Shown here one piece after another: positions 1 to 11,759 of a stretch of DNA of 64,000 nt (position 1 is the first letter of the stretch; each line of letters begins with the position of its first letter). This stretch comes from Pseudisothecium myosuroides. Lineage: Eukaryota > Streptophyta > Bryopsida > Hypnales > Lembophyllaceae. The DNA lies in the NCBI GenBank assembly GCA_951799445.1, contig OX637287.1, positions 39,523,724 to 39,587,723 on the forward strand, written 5' to 3'. A model generated the notes under the pieces. It searched no databases and was not told where the DNA came from. It was given only the letters and a program-made list of their open reading frames with translations. The position numbers were made by a program, and so were the translations under genes.

Positions 1-437
1 AACCTATATCACAATAATTTTTAGATATAAAATTAATTTTGGATGTTGAATAAAGTGTAATTTATTTAGGCTTCAGCACCGCCACACTAATGGTAGTCCA
101 TCAAAACATTCAATTGGATAGGATGTTGGGTGTAGTTTGTTTTAATAAGAGGTTGAATAAGGTGACATTTGAAGAAGCTTGCAGTTTTAATTGATTTTCT
201 TTTTATCTCAAAATGTAAAATAATAGCAAAGACTTAGATTTATGGCGTTCAAACTAAAATACTTCAGGGTTCTAGAACCAAAGTCGTTTATTATTTTTAA
301 GATACGCCAATTGTTTTTACTTTAAACTTGACCAATTGGAACAACATTAATTAAACATTGGGCGTGCGCTTCAAAATTATATAAATAATATCCAAAATTT
401 TTTGAAATACTAAACTCACGGCATAGGCCACACACAC
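1..437. other. AT-rich sequence, no gene seen
   Basis: No reading frame, RNA gene or clear repeat is visible. The sequence is AT-rich and leads into the tandem repeats that follow. Confidence 0.4.
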
Positions 438-700
438 TTACTTCAGTGTAACTATAAAGATCACAATTTATAAAGACAGTGCATTTCTTATTAATAATGG
501 AGTTGCATCTAATTTGTCACTTCACCCCAAAAAAACAGACTAATCGTATCCTATATTTTAATGAATCATATACTTTAGTGTAACTATATAGATCACGATT
601 TATAAAGACAATGCATTTCTTATTAGTAATGGAGTTGAATGTAAGTTGTCACTTCCCTTAAAGAAAACCGTCCACTCATGTCCTATAAGTTAATGAATCA
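438..700. repeat. 132-bp direct repeat, two copies
   Basis: Two adjacent copies begin at about 438 (acttcagtgtaactata) and 571 (actttagtgtaactata). They share the core gatcac.atttataaagaca.tgcatttcttatta and end near an 'aatgaatca' motif. They form the left edge of the composite repeat block and have no coding potential. Confidence 0.7.
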
Positions 701-1790
701 AAAATTCATGAGTCATGAACAACTGCAAATGAAATTGAAAATAAAAATGTAGAAAATGGAAACATTGTAGGCATTATTTTCAAACCTAAACTCTTCTTCT
801 TTAATTTGCAACAAATTAACCCAAAACATATATAGGCCATGTCCTATTATATCTCCATGAATCACAAACTCATGAGTCATGAAATAGTTCCACATGCGTG
901 TGGAAAAAAAAATGTACAAGTCAAAAATACTGTAGACATTACTTCCAAATCCATGGCCGCGTTGAATTCATGACCCTTTTCTTTAAATGTGCCACGTAAT
1001 CCAACATCATGGAGCATGCCCTGTATTTTAGAGAATCAATAATGCACGAGTCTTAAAAGAAGTCCACGTGGGAGTGGAGGAAAGAAATGTAGAAGTTGGA
1101 AATATTTTAGGCATTATTTCCAAATCCATGGCCACATTCAATTCATCACCAGTTTTTTTTAATTTGCCACGTAACCCATACAACCTAAAATTTAGAAAAT
1201 CAATAATTCACAAATCCTAAAAGAAGTCCACGTGGGAGTGGAAAAAAAATGTATAAGTTGGAAATATTGTAGGCGTTATTTCCAAATCCATGGCCACATT
1301 CAATTCATCACCCTTTTTTTAAAATGTACCACATAACCCAACATCATGGAGCATGCCCTGTATTTTAGAGAATCAATAATGCACGAGTCTTAAAAGAAGT
1401 CCACGTGGGAGTGGAGGAACAAAATGTAGAAGTTGGAAATATTTTAGGCATTATTTCCAAATCCATGACCACATTCAATCCATCACCATTTTCATTCATG
1501 GACACTGCCCTGAATTTTGATGAATTTGAAATTCATCAATCCTTTAATAGGTTTACGTAAATGTGTTAAAAAAAATAGAAAGTGGAAATCCTGTAAGCAT
1601 TATCTTCAAATGTATGGCCACATTCAATTGACCTGCCATTGTCTTTCACTCGCCACGTAATCCTTCAAAATTGAATTTAAAAAAATACTAGATTCATGAG
1701 TCAAAAGATAAATACACATGCACGCAGGAAAGAAGTTTAAAAGTTTAATACATTGAATTCTTCACGCACTTTCTAAGTTTTTCCCATCTT
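700..1790 (+). repeat. Tandem ~160-180-bp repeats carrying G-box palindromes (left arm)
   Basis: About six diverged copies. Each contains a block with 'ccatggccacattcaatt', 'gccacgtaa', 'gagcatgccctgtatttta', 'aagtccacgtgggagtgg' and 'ggcattatttccaaatc'. The best-preserved copies start near 951, 1128, 1289 and 1465. The CCACGTGG palindrome (G-box core CACGTG) recurs near 1063, 1229 and 1401. The same family returns in inverted orientation at 4375-4830, so this block and that one bracket the 169-bp array as inverted arms. Confidence 0.75.
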
Positions 1791-1879
1791 TGCTCTACTC
1801 GCCATTATTAAATTCCATAATATTTTGGCTTGCATTCCACAAACTACAGACTAAGCTTTGCAATTGTTTTTAATTTCTT

Positions 1880-4370
1880 ATCTCTGATGTTAATAAGAGG
1901 CAAGAATTTCATCCCCACATGGAATTCCCACGTGCGGATTATTTACAACTTGGCAACTTGCACATTTTTTTCCTCTTCGACTTGACAATAAATTTCATGA
2001 CATTTAGGCTTTCATGATAATTACCAAAGCACAACAATGAAATGGGTTATTTTTTTTTTTTTGATCTCTCCTATATAAAAAGCAAGAATTTAATTTCCTC
2101 ATGGATTTCCCATGTGGGCATTATTTACAAGTTCTACAATTTTTTCCTCGTCCATTTGCCCGAACATTTCATGACATTTGGGTTTGAGTGGTTCCCGAAA
2201 CCACAGTGAATGGTTTCTTCTTAATTTTTTTCCTCTCTCTTATATGAAAAGGAAGAATTTAATTCCCTCATGGATTCCCCATGTGGGGATTAATTACAAC
2301 TTGTACATTTTTTTCCTCATCCATTTGCCCAAAAATTGCATGACATTTGGGTTTGAGTGGTTCTCTAAACCATAGCAAATGATATCTTTTTAATTTTTTC
2401 CCTCTCTCCTTTATAAAAAGCAAGAATTTAATTCCCTCATGGATTTTCCATGTAGGGATTATTTACAACTTGTACATTTTTTCCTCATCCATTTGCCCGA
2501 AAATTGCATGACATTTGGGTTTGAGTGGTTCTCTAAACCACAGCGAATGGTATCTTTTTAATTTTTTCCCTCTCTCCTTTATAAAAATCAAGAATTTAAT
2601 TCCCTCATGGATTCCCCATGTGGGGATTATTTACAACTTGTACATTTTTTTCCTCATCCATTTACCCAAAAATTGCATGACATTTGGGTTTGAGTGGTTC
2701 CCTAAACCACAGCGAATGGTATCTTTTTAATTTTTTCCCTCTCTCCTATATAAAAATCAAGAATTTAATTCCCTCATGGATTCCCCATGTGGGGATTATT
2801 TACAACTTGTACAATTTTTTCCTCGTCCATTTGCCCAAAAATTTCATGACATTTGGGTTTGAGTGGTTCCCTAAACCATAGCAAATGGTATCTTTTTAAT
2901 TTTTTCCCTCTCTCTTATATGAAAAGGAAGAATTTAATTCCCTCATGGATTCCCCATGTGGGGATTGTTTACAACTTGTACATTTTTTTCCTCGTCCATT
3001 TGCCCTAAAATTTAATGACATTTGGGCTTCACTGAGTGATTTCCTAAACCACAGTCAATGGTTTATTTTTTAGTTTTTCCCTCTCTCTTATATAAAAAGC
3101 AAGAATTTAATTCCCTCATGAATTCCCCACATGGGGATTATTTACAACTTGTACATTTTTTTCCCTCGTCCATTTGTCCGAACATTTCATGACATTTGGG
3201 TTTGAGTGGTTCCCTAAACCACAGCGAATGGTTTCTTCCTAATTTTTTCCCTCTCTACTATATAAAAAGCAAGAATTTAATTCCCTCATGGATTCCCCAT
3301 ATGGGGATTATTTACAACTTGTACATTCTTTTCCTTGTCCATTTGCCCGAAAATTGCATGACATTTGGGTTTGAGTGGTTCCCTAAACCACAGCGAATGG
3401 TATCTTCTTAATTTTTTCCCTCTCTCCTATATAAGAAGCAAAAATTTAATTCCTTCATGGATTCCCCATGTGGGGATTATTTACAACTTGTACATTTTTT
3501 TCCTCGTCCATTTGCCCGAAAATTTCATGACATTTGGGCTTCACTGAGTGATTTCTTAAACCATAGAGAATGGTTTCTTTTTAATTTTATTCTTCTCTCC
3601 TATATAAAAAGCAAGAATTTAATTCCTTCATGGATTTCCCATGTGGGTATTATTTACAACTTGTACATTCTTTGTCCTCATCCATTTGCCCTAAAATTTC
3701 ATGATATTTGGGTTTGAGTGGTTCCCTAAACCACAGCAAATGGTTTCTTCTTAATTTTTTCCCTCTCTACTATATAAAAAGCAAGAATTTAATTCCCTCA
3801 TGGATTCCCCATGTGGGGATTATTTACAACTTGTACATTTTTTTCCTCGTCCATTTGCCCAAAAATTTCATGACATTTGGGTTTGAATGAGTGGTTCCCT
3901 AAACCACAACAAATGGTATCTTTTTAATTTTTTCCCTCTCTCTTATATAAAAAGCATGAATTTAATTCCTTCATGGATTTCCCATGTGGGTATTATTTAC
4001 AACTTGTACATTCTTTGTCCTCATCCATTTGCCCTAAAATTTCATGACATTTGGGTTTGAGTGGTTCCCTAAACCACAGCGAATTTTTTTTTATAATTTT
4101 TTTCCCCTCTCCCGTAGAAGAGGCAAGAATTTAATCTCCACATGGAATCCCCACATGGGGATTATTTACAATTTACACATTTTTTCCCTCCTCGATTTGA
4201 GAAATGAATGAATTCTATGAAATTTGGAATAGAGATTTCAACAGACTAAAATGAATGCGTTATTTTTAATTTTTTTCCTCTCTCATGTATAAGAGGCAAG
4301 AACTTAATCATTCTACACATGCATTCTTCAAGTGCCTCGAGATCGTTTAGAACTTCCACATTTAAATTGT
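1880..4370. repeat. Satellite-like tandem array, ~169-bp unit, about 14 copies
   Basis: Each unit contains 'catgacatttgggtttgagtgg', a pyrimidine tract running into a TATA-like 'tcctatataaaaa', 'gcaagaatttaattcc', the palindrome CCCCATGTGGGG and 'attatttacaacttgtaca'. The motif 'catgacatttggg' recurs near 2169, 2338, 2506, 2675, 2846, 3187, 3356, 3525 and 3867, spaced about 168-173 bp. Central units are nearly identical, while the outer units (1880-2040 and 4100-4370) are diverged, the usual pattern of homogenisation by unequal exchange. Short open frames repeat in each unit because of the repeat itself and are not genes. Confidence 0.9.
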
Positions 4371-4374
4371 CACC

Positions 4375-4830
4375 TAGGCAACAGATTTTAGGAAATGGTT
4401 GATGAATTAAATGCAACCATGCAATTGAAAGTAATGCCTAAGGTATTTTCAACTTGTACATTAATTTTTAACACGCCCACGTGGACTTCTTTTAGGACTC
4501 GTGAATTACTGATTTTCTAAAATGCAGGGCCTGGTCCATGATTTTGGGGTCACATGGCAAATTCAGAAGAAATGGTTGGCATTATTGAATGAGGCTATGC
4601 ATTTTGAAGTAATGCCTGCATTATTTTCAACGACTACATTTTTTTTAATATGCCCACATGGACCCATTTAAAAACATATAAATCTGTGATTCATTAAAAT
4701 ATAAGGCAGGGTTCATAATTTTCTATTACGCCGGGAATAAAAAATATTGTTTGGTGAATTGAATGCAGGTAGGCATGGCTTTGAAAGTATTGCCTATAGT
4801 ATTTCCAAGTTCAACTTACTAAATTTTTTT
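4375..4830 (-). repeat. Inverted copies of the G-box repeat family (right arm)
   Basis: About three units read as the reverse complement of the 700-1790 family. For example, 'cccacgtggacttctttt' near 4484, followed by 'aggactcgtgaatta' and 'tctaaaatgcagggc', mirrors the left-arm order 'gccctgtatttta..cacgagtc..aagtccacgtgg'. With the left arm it gives the whole 0.7-4.8 kb block a foldback organisation. Confidence 0.75.
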
Positions 4831-5056
4831 TTTTAAACTTATTTTGAAAGCTTATTTTGACAAAAATTTATTTTGAAACCTATTTTAAGAACTACGCATA
4901 GGTGGTTCAATTCTTCATATATAATGTCAATTATTTTTTGGTCTTTCTAATTTCATATATTTTTTCAAAAGCCGTGAAATAAGCCGTTTTAATACCTATG
5001 ACCCCTACGTAAAGTACGTGAGTTGCAAACCCAGAACTGCAAGAATAGGTTTTAGG

Positions 5057-5574
5057 CCCGGGTATGCAACTCCCATATTATATGGCCCTGATTATAATTA
5101 CTTATAATGAATTTTAGTCTAATTTCAAGGGATACAATTTGTTTTAATGTAGAAAACTCTTGTAGCCCTTTTAACAAGGAATCCAAAAATGTAATTATAT
5201 ATATGAAATGATATTTCTTTGGGGACAATAATAGCATTAAAAAAACTAATTATATGAGTTTTTTTAATACATGTATCATAGGACAAGCTACCCAACTTTT
5301 TGGGCTTTTTAATAAAATTTTAATTTTAATTGGAGGGAACTTTTTGTAAAGAATTTTTAAAACTATGCATAGATGTTTCAATTCTTCATATATATTGTTA
5401 GTTTTTTTCTCATATGTATGCAATTGAACATTTTCTACATTTAATTTTTTTATAATTTGGTCTTCACCCAGCTTTTTGGTCTTTTTAATTTGATATAATT
5501 TTTACAAAAGCCGTCCTCTGAGCCATTTTAATGCCGATGACCCCTGTGTATAATACATGAGTTGCGTACCCGGG
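5057..5574 (-). mobile_element. 518-bp non-autonomous inverted-repeat element, 8-bp TSD (copy 1)
   Basis: The ends are inverted repeats (CCCGGGTATGCAACTC left, GAGTTGCGTACCCGGG right). The element is flanked by the exact 8-bp duplication GTTTTAGG (5049-5056 and 5575-5582). A nearly identical copy lies in the opposite orientation at 28162-28678 with a different 8-bp duplication, which fixes the ends. There is no transposase. An 8-bp duplication suits hAT or P superfamilies, but the CCCGGGTA terminus is not one I can assign. The short open frame inside is chance: it overlaps the TIR and is simply shared by both copies. Confidence 0.9.
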
Positions 5575-5843
5575 GTTTTAGGCTAATATTTATGGATTCT
5601 TCCAGTGTATTTTAAGAAATGAGGTTCATATTTAATAACGTCATGAATTTTGAATGCCCACCACATTATTTCACTTCTACATATTTTTGAAGAAATTTTT
5701 TGTAGTAAAAACTATAAGTAGATAACCAATAAAATTTTCTAAATCATGAATTCTACAAGTTTGGATTATTTTGAACTTCTTCATTTCCCCCCTACTTTCG
5801 ACCACAAATTGCCTGACCTTTGGGGCTTGAAGTTCAGTAGGGG

Positions 5844-5878
5844 TTTAGGGTTTAGGGTTTAGGGTATAGGGTTTAGGG
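5844..5878 (+). repeat. Interstitial telomere-type tract (TTTAGGG)n
   Basis: Four TTTAGGG units and one variant (TATAGGG) occur in a row. This is the Arabidopsis-type plant telomere repeat. It lies just outside the composite repeat block and upstream of the DUF7869-like gene. Confidence 0.85.
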
Positions 5879-5879
5879 C

Positions 5880-7036
5880 TCAAGGTACAAAATTTAGGGT
5901 ATAGTTATTGTATCTGTTTCCAATGTAAACTCTGCATGTGTTTCCGAAAATATTCTGTGATTTTCTGACCCCTTTTGTTTTATATTGTATATTTATTTTT
6001 TAGTTGCAATGATTCTTTCCATTTGAACCGAATTAATTATCAAAAATAAAGAAGTTGTCGTCAGAAGGCCAAAAAAAGATTGACACAGGTTCTGAAATTG
6101 GAAGCTCTGACAAAAGATTTCAGATTTGTAGTTACAAAGTTGTTCGGATTAAATGAAGGCATCTGTAAAAGCGAGAACAATAGTCGCTTCGTCGGATTCC
6201 TTTGGATTGTGAAGAACAGGTGGAAGCGCCGCCATTTTTCCCGCTCCTAATCTGCGTGCCATCTTTCAGAACTTGAATTAGTAAAAAATGAGAATGTCAG
6301 AACTTTACACATGGTGTTGACTAAAAATACCAGAATTTCTGCACGGATCACCGGTGATGGCGCTGCCACAGACTACCGTTTGAAATTCCCGCCGAAACTG
6401 AGGTCTTGTGTTTTCCCTCCATGATTTGAACGCGGACGGGCTTCTGTCTCTCTCTTCTCGCTGCATTCATTTGCTTGTTGATTCATTTGTATTGCTCTCC
6501 GTTGTCGCTGTCGCCTTCCATTACTCTGATTATCAATTGAGTTCTGTTGTTGCGTTCATTGCTTGGTGAGTTCTGGCGCCTGCCTTCATTAGTCTGTAAA
6601 GTACACTGGCGTCGAGTCCATTACTATCATTTATTCTTGAAGTACAAGAATTTGGTGTCAACCTTCACGATTTCACAGATGTCGTTGTCGCAGACGTTGG
6701 TATGTTGTTCGGAAGCTTGTACTTCACAATGACAATGGATTGTTGGAACCCCTACATGTTCTGACTTCTGAGTGTCTTGCAGAAGCTCTAACATGATTGT
6801 ACTGGAACGTTGTCTCTGTCTTGGTATTGCGCATATTGTTTTATTCTGTGTACTGTAGTGTTATCTATTTCTTTGCATTGAAGAGATCATGTAATCGATG
6901 TTATGGTTTTCAGATTATCGCACTTCGAAATCACTGAAATTCCTGATTGTGTATAATTTCTTATGGATATTATCATGAGATACTTTGTCCGATATATCCG
7001 CCGTAATTTACGGGAAATGCCATTCAGAGCATGAAA
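5880..7036 (+). promoter_or_regulatory. Probable promoter and 5' untranslated region of the DUF7869-like gene
   Basis: No open frame of note. From about 6400 to 6560 the plus strand becomes rich in CT and TTG tracts ('cttctgtctctctcttctcgctg', then 'gctctccgttgtcgctgtcgcc'), typical of a plant pyrimidine patch and 5' leader. The first coding exon seems to begin after an acceptor at 8550-8551, so a leader exon and a long 5' intron are likely. No transcript evidence is available here. Confidence 0.4.
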
Positions 7037-7490
7037 ACAGAAGAAGTCACCTCGATTCGAGTTAAAATGTTCCAAGTAACTGGTAACAGAATGGATGTTC
7101 AAATAAATGTTTTAACTCGGAGCGAGTTAAACTTCATGTCTTCACATCTCTAACAATAGAAGTCATCTCGATTCGAGTTAAAATGTTTCGAGTAACTGGT
7201 AACAGAATGGATGTTTCTCTAAAGATTTAACTCGGAGCGAGTTAAGCTTCATGTCTTGACATCTCCAACAGAAGAAGTCCTCTCGATTCGAGTTAAAATG
7301 TACCAAGTAACTGGTAACAGAATGGATGTTCCACTAACGATTTTACTCGGAGAGAGTTAATTATCGAGTCTTGACATCTCTAACAAAAGAAGTCATCTCG
7401 ATTCGAGTTAAAAGGTTCCAAGTAATTGGTAACAGAATGGATGTTCCTGTAATTATTTAACTCGGAGCGAGCTTAACTTAAGCTCTGGCC
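7037..7490 (+). repeat. Four 115-bp tandem repeats with paired inverted motifs
   Basis: The motif CGATTCGAGTTAAAA starts at about 7053, 7169, 7284 and 7399 (spacing 115-116 bp). Each unit continues with 'agtaactggtaacagaatgg' and then the opposed motif TTAACTCGGAGCGAGTTAA, so each repeat carries CGAGTTAA in both orientations. Further single copies or variants lie near 7555, 7716, 7816, 8278 and 8437, all upstream of the transposon gene. Such arrays often serve as subterminal transposase-binding sites; that role is inferred here. Confidence 0.8.
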
Positions 7491-8556
7491 ATGCGATCGG
7501 AGATGGAGTTCAGTTTGGTCCTCTTTATCTGCCTTTATCTCGGTTCGAGTATAATATCGTTTACTCCTGAGTTTTAAATTGAGTTCATCAGAACTGTTTG
7601 ATATCGGTTAATCTGGATTACTACCAGTTTAGAGTGATCATGTTGTCTTCTGGAGTTGATCCTCAATGGGATGACTGGAGTTTTTGATGTACTTGATTGT
7701 CTTTGAAAGGTTTTTCTTGATTCGAGTTAAAGATAGTCTGAATTATTCTAATTTTATTATTGACCCACTTTGATGTTGTTGAAGTGGGTATTTAGGAACG
7801 ATATTATTTACTTGTTTAACTCGATTTGAGTTAAAACTTTCGTACGTAATTTCACTTATATTTTGAGAAAATTATGGTAAACATGGACTTCACAAGTAAT
7901 TGTCATTCAGTTTCCGGGATGGTACGAAGTTTAAGTCAGCAGATCTTCTATTGAGTCTTGAGATTGTTTTTTCTCGATTCCTGAATTGTTAAATTAAATC
8001 ATTTCATTTTTTTAACCTTGAAGGCCTTGAACTCCGGGACATATGTTTAGTGGTGCATACAGGTAGATATGGATAGTTTGCATGTACTCTCTGTTCTTTA
8101 TGTGGTCTGAGATGTTGAAGTACTGATGGTGTGGGTCACCCCATTTTGACTTATGGAGCATTTATGTTCGTAGGACAGTATTTTGACACCGTTGTGTGGT
8201 CTTAGCGGATCATCTCATTTGTTGTCTGTTTTGTTGAAGTGGTGAGTCCGGTTTCTATGTTTAACCATGGAAATTTAAGTCGATTCGAGTGAAAATGGTC
8301 TTGTGGTATTTCTTTGTTTAATGCAGTATTTGTATTGATCTCATCGTACTATATTAATGTCAATTACATTGAAATATTTGTTGACTAATTAGTATGTTTG
8401 ATGTGATGTGATTTTGAATTTATTGCACTCACTTCAACCCGGCTCGAGTTAAACAGTATGTTCTGAAATATCTTTATTTTTTAGTAATCGCATATATAGT
8501 GTATGGTATTTCTTTCAAAGTTGTGTCTGATATCTTCTGCTTTATGTGTAGGCAAT

Positions 8557-11367
8557 ATGGAGGCATCAGGGATACCAGTACAGGATTACTCTTCCTTGAA
8601 TGAAGAGGTTCAGAATGTTATCGAGGAGGTTGTCGATATTCCGGACTGTGAAGGTGTATCCCGTCGTCTTTGGAGCACTATGCTTGTCACTCTTCACAAT
8701 GTGGCTGGTGTGGCAGTGGGGGAGGGAATTTGTCATAGCGTAAACTCTAACCTTGTTCTAGGTTCCACTGGCCCCCTTGGAGATTCTCTGGTTGCCATCC
8801 AGATCTCAAAGTCTTTGCATGTAGACGTTCCGGACGACTGGAGGTACTCTCTAAGAGCATGGCCAATTGCGCAAGTGTTCTTGAATGGGGCAAGTCTGCG
8901 CGATCACGAGCTTCGTAATGAGTTCAATCGTCGGCAAGCCAGCTTATTGCAGCCATCGTCTTCGGGGTTGAGGTCGTATGCATCCGCCGTAAGAGTTCCT
9001 CGTCCTCAAACCTGTGTGAAGTCCCAAACATTGTTGAGCCAAGCATCGATCAACTCTGTTTCAAGCCAGACCTGTTGCTCGAGAAACTGTATTCAACCAT
9101 TTCCAAGGGAGAAGATTCGGGCATTTCGGGAACGTATGTACCAAAAGTCTACCTTCGAATTCCGGTACCACATGAAGTTAGATGTACATCGACAAGTCCA
9201 TCGTAACGCTGATGGGAAGAGAGTGGTGATTGTCGATGGGATAGAGGTTTGTTTGGCGGCGTGGAGACTTATTTCGGGTGTTTCTGAGAGTACCTTCCAC
9301 CGTTTCCAAGGGTACGCTGCCAGAGGTGAACAAGCTCAACGTCACGGGAACTTCGGCATGCTCAAGCCTCGGAAACATACGTTGCAAGCCACGGCAACAT
9401 TGAAGTGCGTGCTTGAGAAGTCGGCGGACCATATGCCACATCGCATGCATACACTTCCATCAGGGGAGAAAGTGGTGTCCAAGGTTTTGCCAGCCACCTT
9501 CAAATGGAAAGAGGCTATTCCCGAGGTTAACGCAGCGAACGCTGTGTTTGGGTTAGAAAAAGTCTCAGTTTCTAATATCAGCAAGATCAGGAAATTGAAC
9601 TTTCCTGAATACAGTGCCAAGAAGCCTGGAGATAACTTTGCGCGTTGCGCAAAATGTGACAGACTGAAGACTCTGAAGAGGACGGCCGTTGCTGGCTTTC
9701 AACAGAAGTGGACCCAAGTCTTGGATAAACATTTGGCTAAAGCTCGAGCACATCGGGACCAGTACTACGCCAATCGCTACAATTCAAGCACGTACCCTGA
9801 TGAGTGTTTGACAATCATGCATGACAAAATGGATCATGCTAAAACGGCTTCTCCTGTCTTCTCGCACAAAAGCAAGCAACTGGACGGACTTATGAAACTC
9901 CCGATGTCCGTGACGGGCATGATTGCCCATGGGCATGGGGATGTGCGTTACGCACATTATGGACTTGATATCTTCCTTCACGACTCAAACTACACGGTGG
10001 CGTCGTTTGCAAAGCTCTTGCGGGACCTTGAGCTACCTCCAAAGTATTCCTCAAGGGAATTGTTTGTTGGGTCAGGCTCGGCTCCTTTATTTCACGCGGT
10101 ACTGCAAGGAGCTGATATGTGCAAGTCATCGCTTCGACCTGCTCCGGAAGTGGAAATTCCAGGAACTCCGTTGCCTCCCGTTCTGAACGTACAAATGGAC
10201 AACGCCACGGGGGACAACAAGAATAGATTTGTGTTTGCGTTTTGGTCCCTTCTCGTTGCTAAGAAGGTTTTTTGTGAGGTTCATGTGAGTTTTATGTTAG
10301 TCGGTCACACGCATGACGACATTGACGCCTTATTCGGGAGATGGAGTATGCAATTGAAAAAAGATAACTTTCCAACCATCCCATCCCTCATGAAGTCCTT
10401 CATGGATGTGGACTCCGTTCCTTCAATTCCTCACCTTATTGAAGAGGTACCTGATTTCAAGGCCTTCATAGAAGGCTCGCTTTTGGGAGGGGAGGATGCA
10501 CTAGTTGGTCATATAAAGGCACAACAGTTCAAGTTTTATTTGAATTCTATAGGTATCCTTGTCATGAAGTATAAGCTGTACTGCACAGATAGTGATAGGC
10601 TCCCAAAAGAAGGTGGAGGGATCAAACTGTGGCAAGAGGATTCCGAAGGACGTAGCCTATGGCCTCGTGGGGAGCCGTTGCCTATTGAACACCTTCCAAT
10701 GCGTGGTGTAGACGACATTTATAAGGGGTTATCTGGGTTCATCAAATACTAGGAGGCATTATGCGATGAAGACGGAAGTGGGGAGTACAGAAGACGTTTT
10801 GAGCACTTAGTGTTCTATTGGCAGGCTGTGAATGCAGCTTTAAAGGAGCCGATCGAACCGGCTGTAGCTTTGAAGGATGGCTTCTGGCCTTCTTCTCGAA
10901 TCGAAACAACAGAGGGGGATGAGGGGGATGAGGATGGTGACGTTCGTGAGGACTTTGCTGAGGATGATGTCTTTGTGGGGCAACTCCGCAATCGCCCGTT
11001 GCCGTCTTTTCAAGTGGCGCGTGATGTGTACAAGGGGTATGTCGTCGCCCTTCGACCGGAGGATACAAAACCTGTGTGGATTGCTTTAGCCTTGTCTGAT
11101 CCTTTTACAAACCCAAATCATCCCAATTGTATACACATTCAGTACTTGAAACCCATGGCACGACATCATGATATCCAGGCATCCTATTCTGGGTGGGACT
11201 CCGCCAAAGGATTGCGTTGGAGAGTGAATGAGGATGAGGATCCGGTTTGGGAAAACACGGGAGGTCTACTCACGGCATGGAAGTCTTGGGTGAAGAAGGA
11301 CAAAGTGGATCCTATCTATAAAATCCCATTGGTTCAAGTTGATATTATCAAAGAGAGTTTGGCTTGA
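8557..11367 (+). pseudogene. DUF7869-like transposon-type protein, broken by one in-frame TAG
   Basis: An open frame of 731 codons ends at TAG (10750-10752). The same frame continues open from 10753 to the TGA at 11365, so the ancestral protein was about 936 residues. I place the start at ATG 8557, six bases after a good acceptor (tttatgtgtag, ending 8551). Visible features are a CAKC zinc-knuckle-like pair near residue 362, HDKMDH near 421, QMDN..GDNKN near 546-555 and GHTHDDIDALF near 583-593. The last two are hallmarks of the DUF7869 family found in multicopy plant transposon-like genes. The spaced acidic residues suggest an RNase H-fold (DDE-type) nuclease, which is inference. The tail after the TAG has an acidic patch and no recognised domain. 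Codons are otherwise undamaged, so the stop is recent (CAG to TAG would suffice). Confidence 0.75.
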
Positions 11368-11755
11368 AGACCCTCTCATTGAGCATTTACGGAGTATTAT
11401 GGAGATAATTTTTAGTGTTATAACGTACGTTTGATAGTTTGTATTTGATGTTCTATTTCGTGGTTTTACAGAACTACATATATGATTTTATATGATTTTT
11501 ATAGAATAGATAGTGTAGTTTGGAATATTATGAATGATTTGATTTCATTGATTTGTATTTGAACTTTTATTTTATATTGTACGAAGTTCCTTGCGGAGCA
11601 AGTGCATTCATACAGAGTATGAAATATATTTGCAATTACATTTATTTCTATCTATATTCGCATCATTTTCATAATGTATGTACTTTATGAAGTTCTTTTG
11701 AAAATAAAAGACGAGTAGGAAAAAGTGGTAGTGGATTAGACCACTTTTTGTTTTG
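11368..11755 (+). other. 3' flank of the DUF7869-like gene
   Basis: AT-rich sequence without open frames follows the stop codon and is the probable 3' untranslated region. Possible polyadenylation signals (aataaa-like) occur near 11705. No terminal inverted repeat matching the 5' side could be seen. Confidence 0.35.
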
Positions 11756-11759
11756 CTAA

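Noticed and set aside
2178..3890. Series of 60-86-residue open frames starting MGLSGSLNHSEW
   Set aside because: They are the same piece of the 169-bp tandem unit read over and over, with no independent coding evidence.
1880..4370. CRISPR-like array
   Set aside because: Unit length and the absence of unique spacers, together with the plant context, exclude it. It is a tandem satellite.
5052..5237. 61-residue open frame shared exactly with 28441-28695 as a conserved peptide
   Set aside because: Its conservation follows from the near-identity of two recent copies of the same non-autonomous element, and the frame overlaps its terminal repeat.
10750..10752. Readthrough or RNA editing rescuing the TAG in the DUF7869-like gene
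   Set aside because: Stop-removing U-to-C editing in ferns is known for organelle transcripts. This is a nuclear, transposon-type gene, so simple pseudogenisation is the economical reading.
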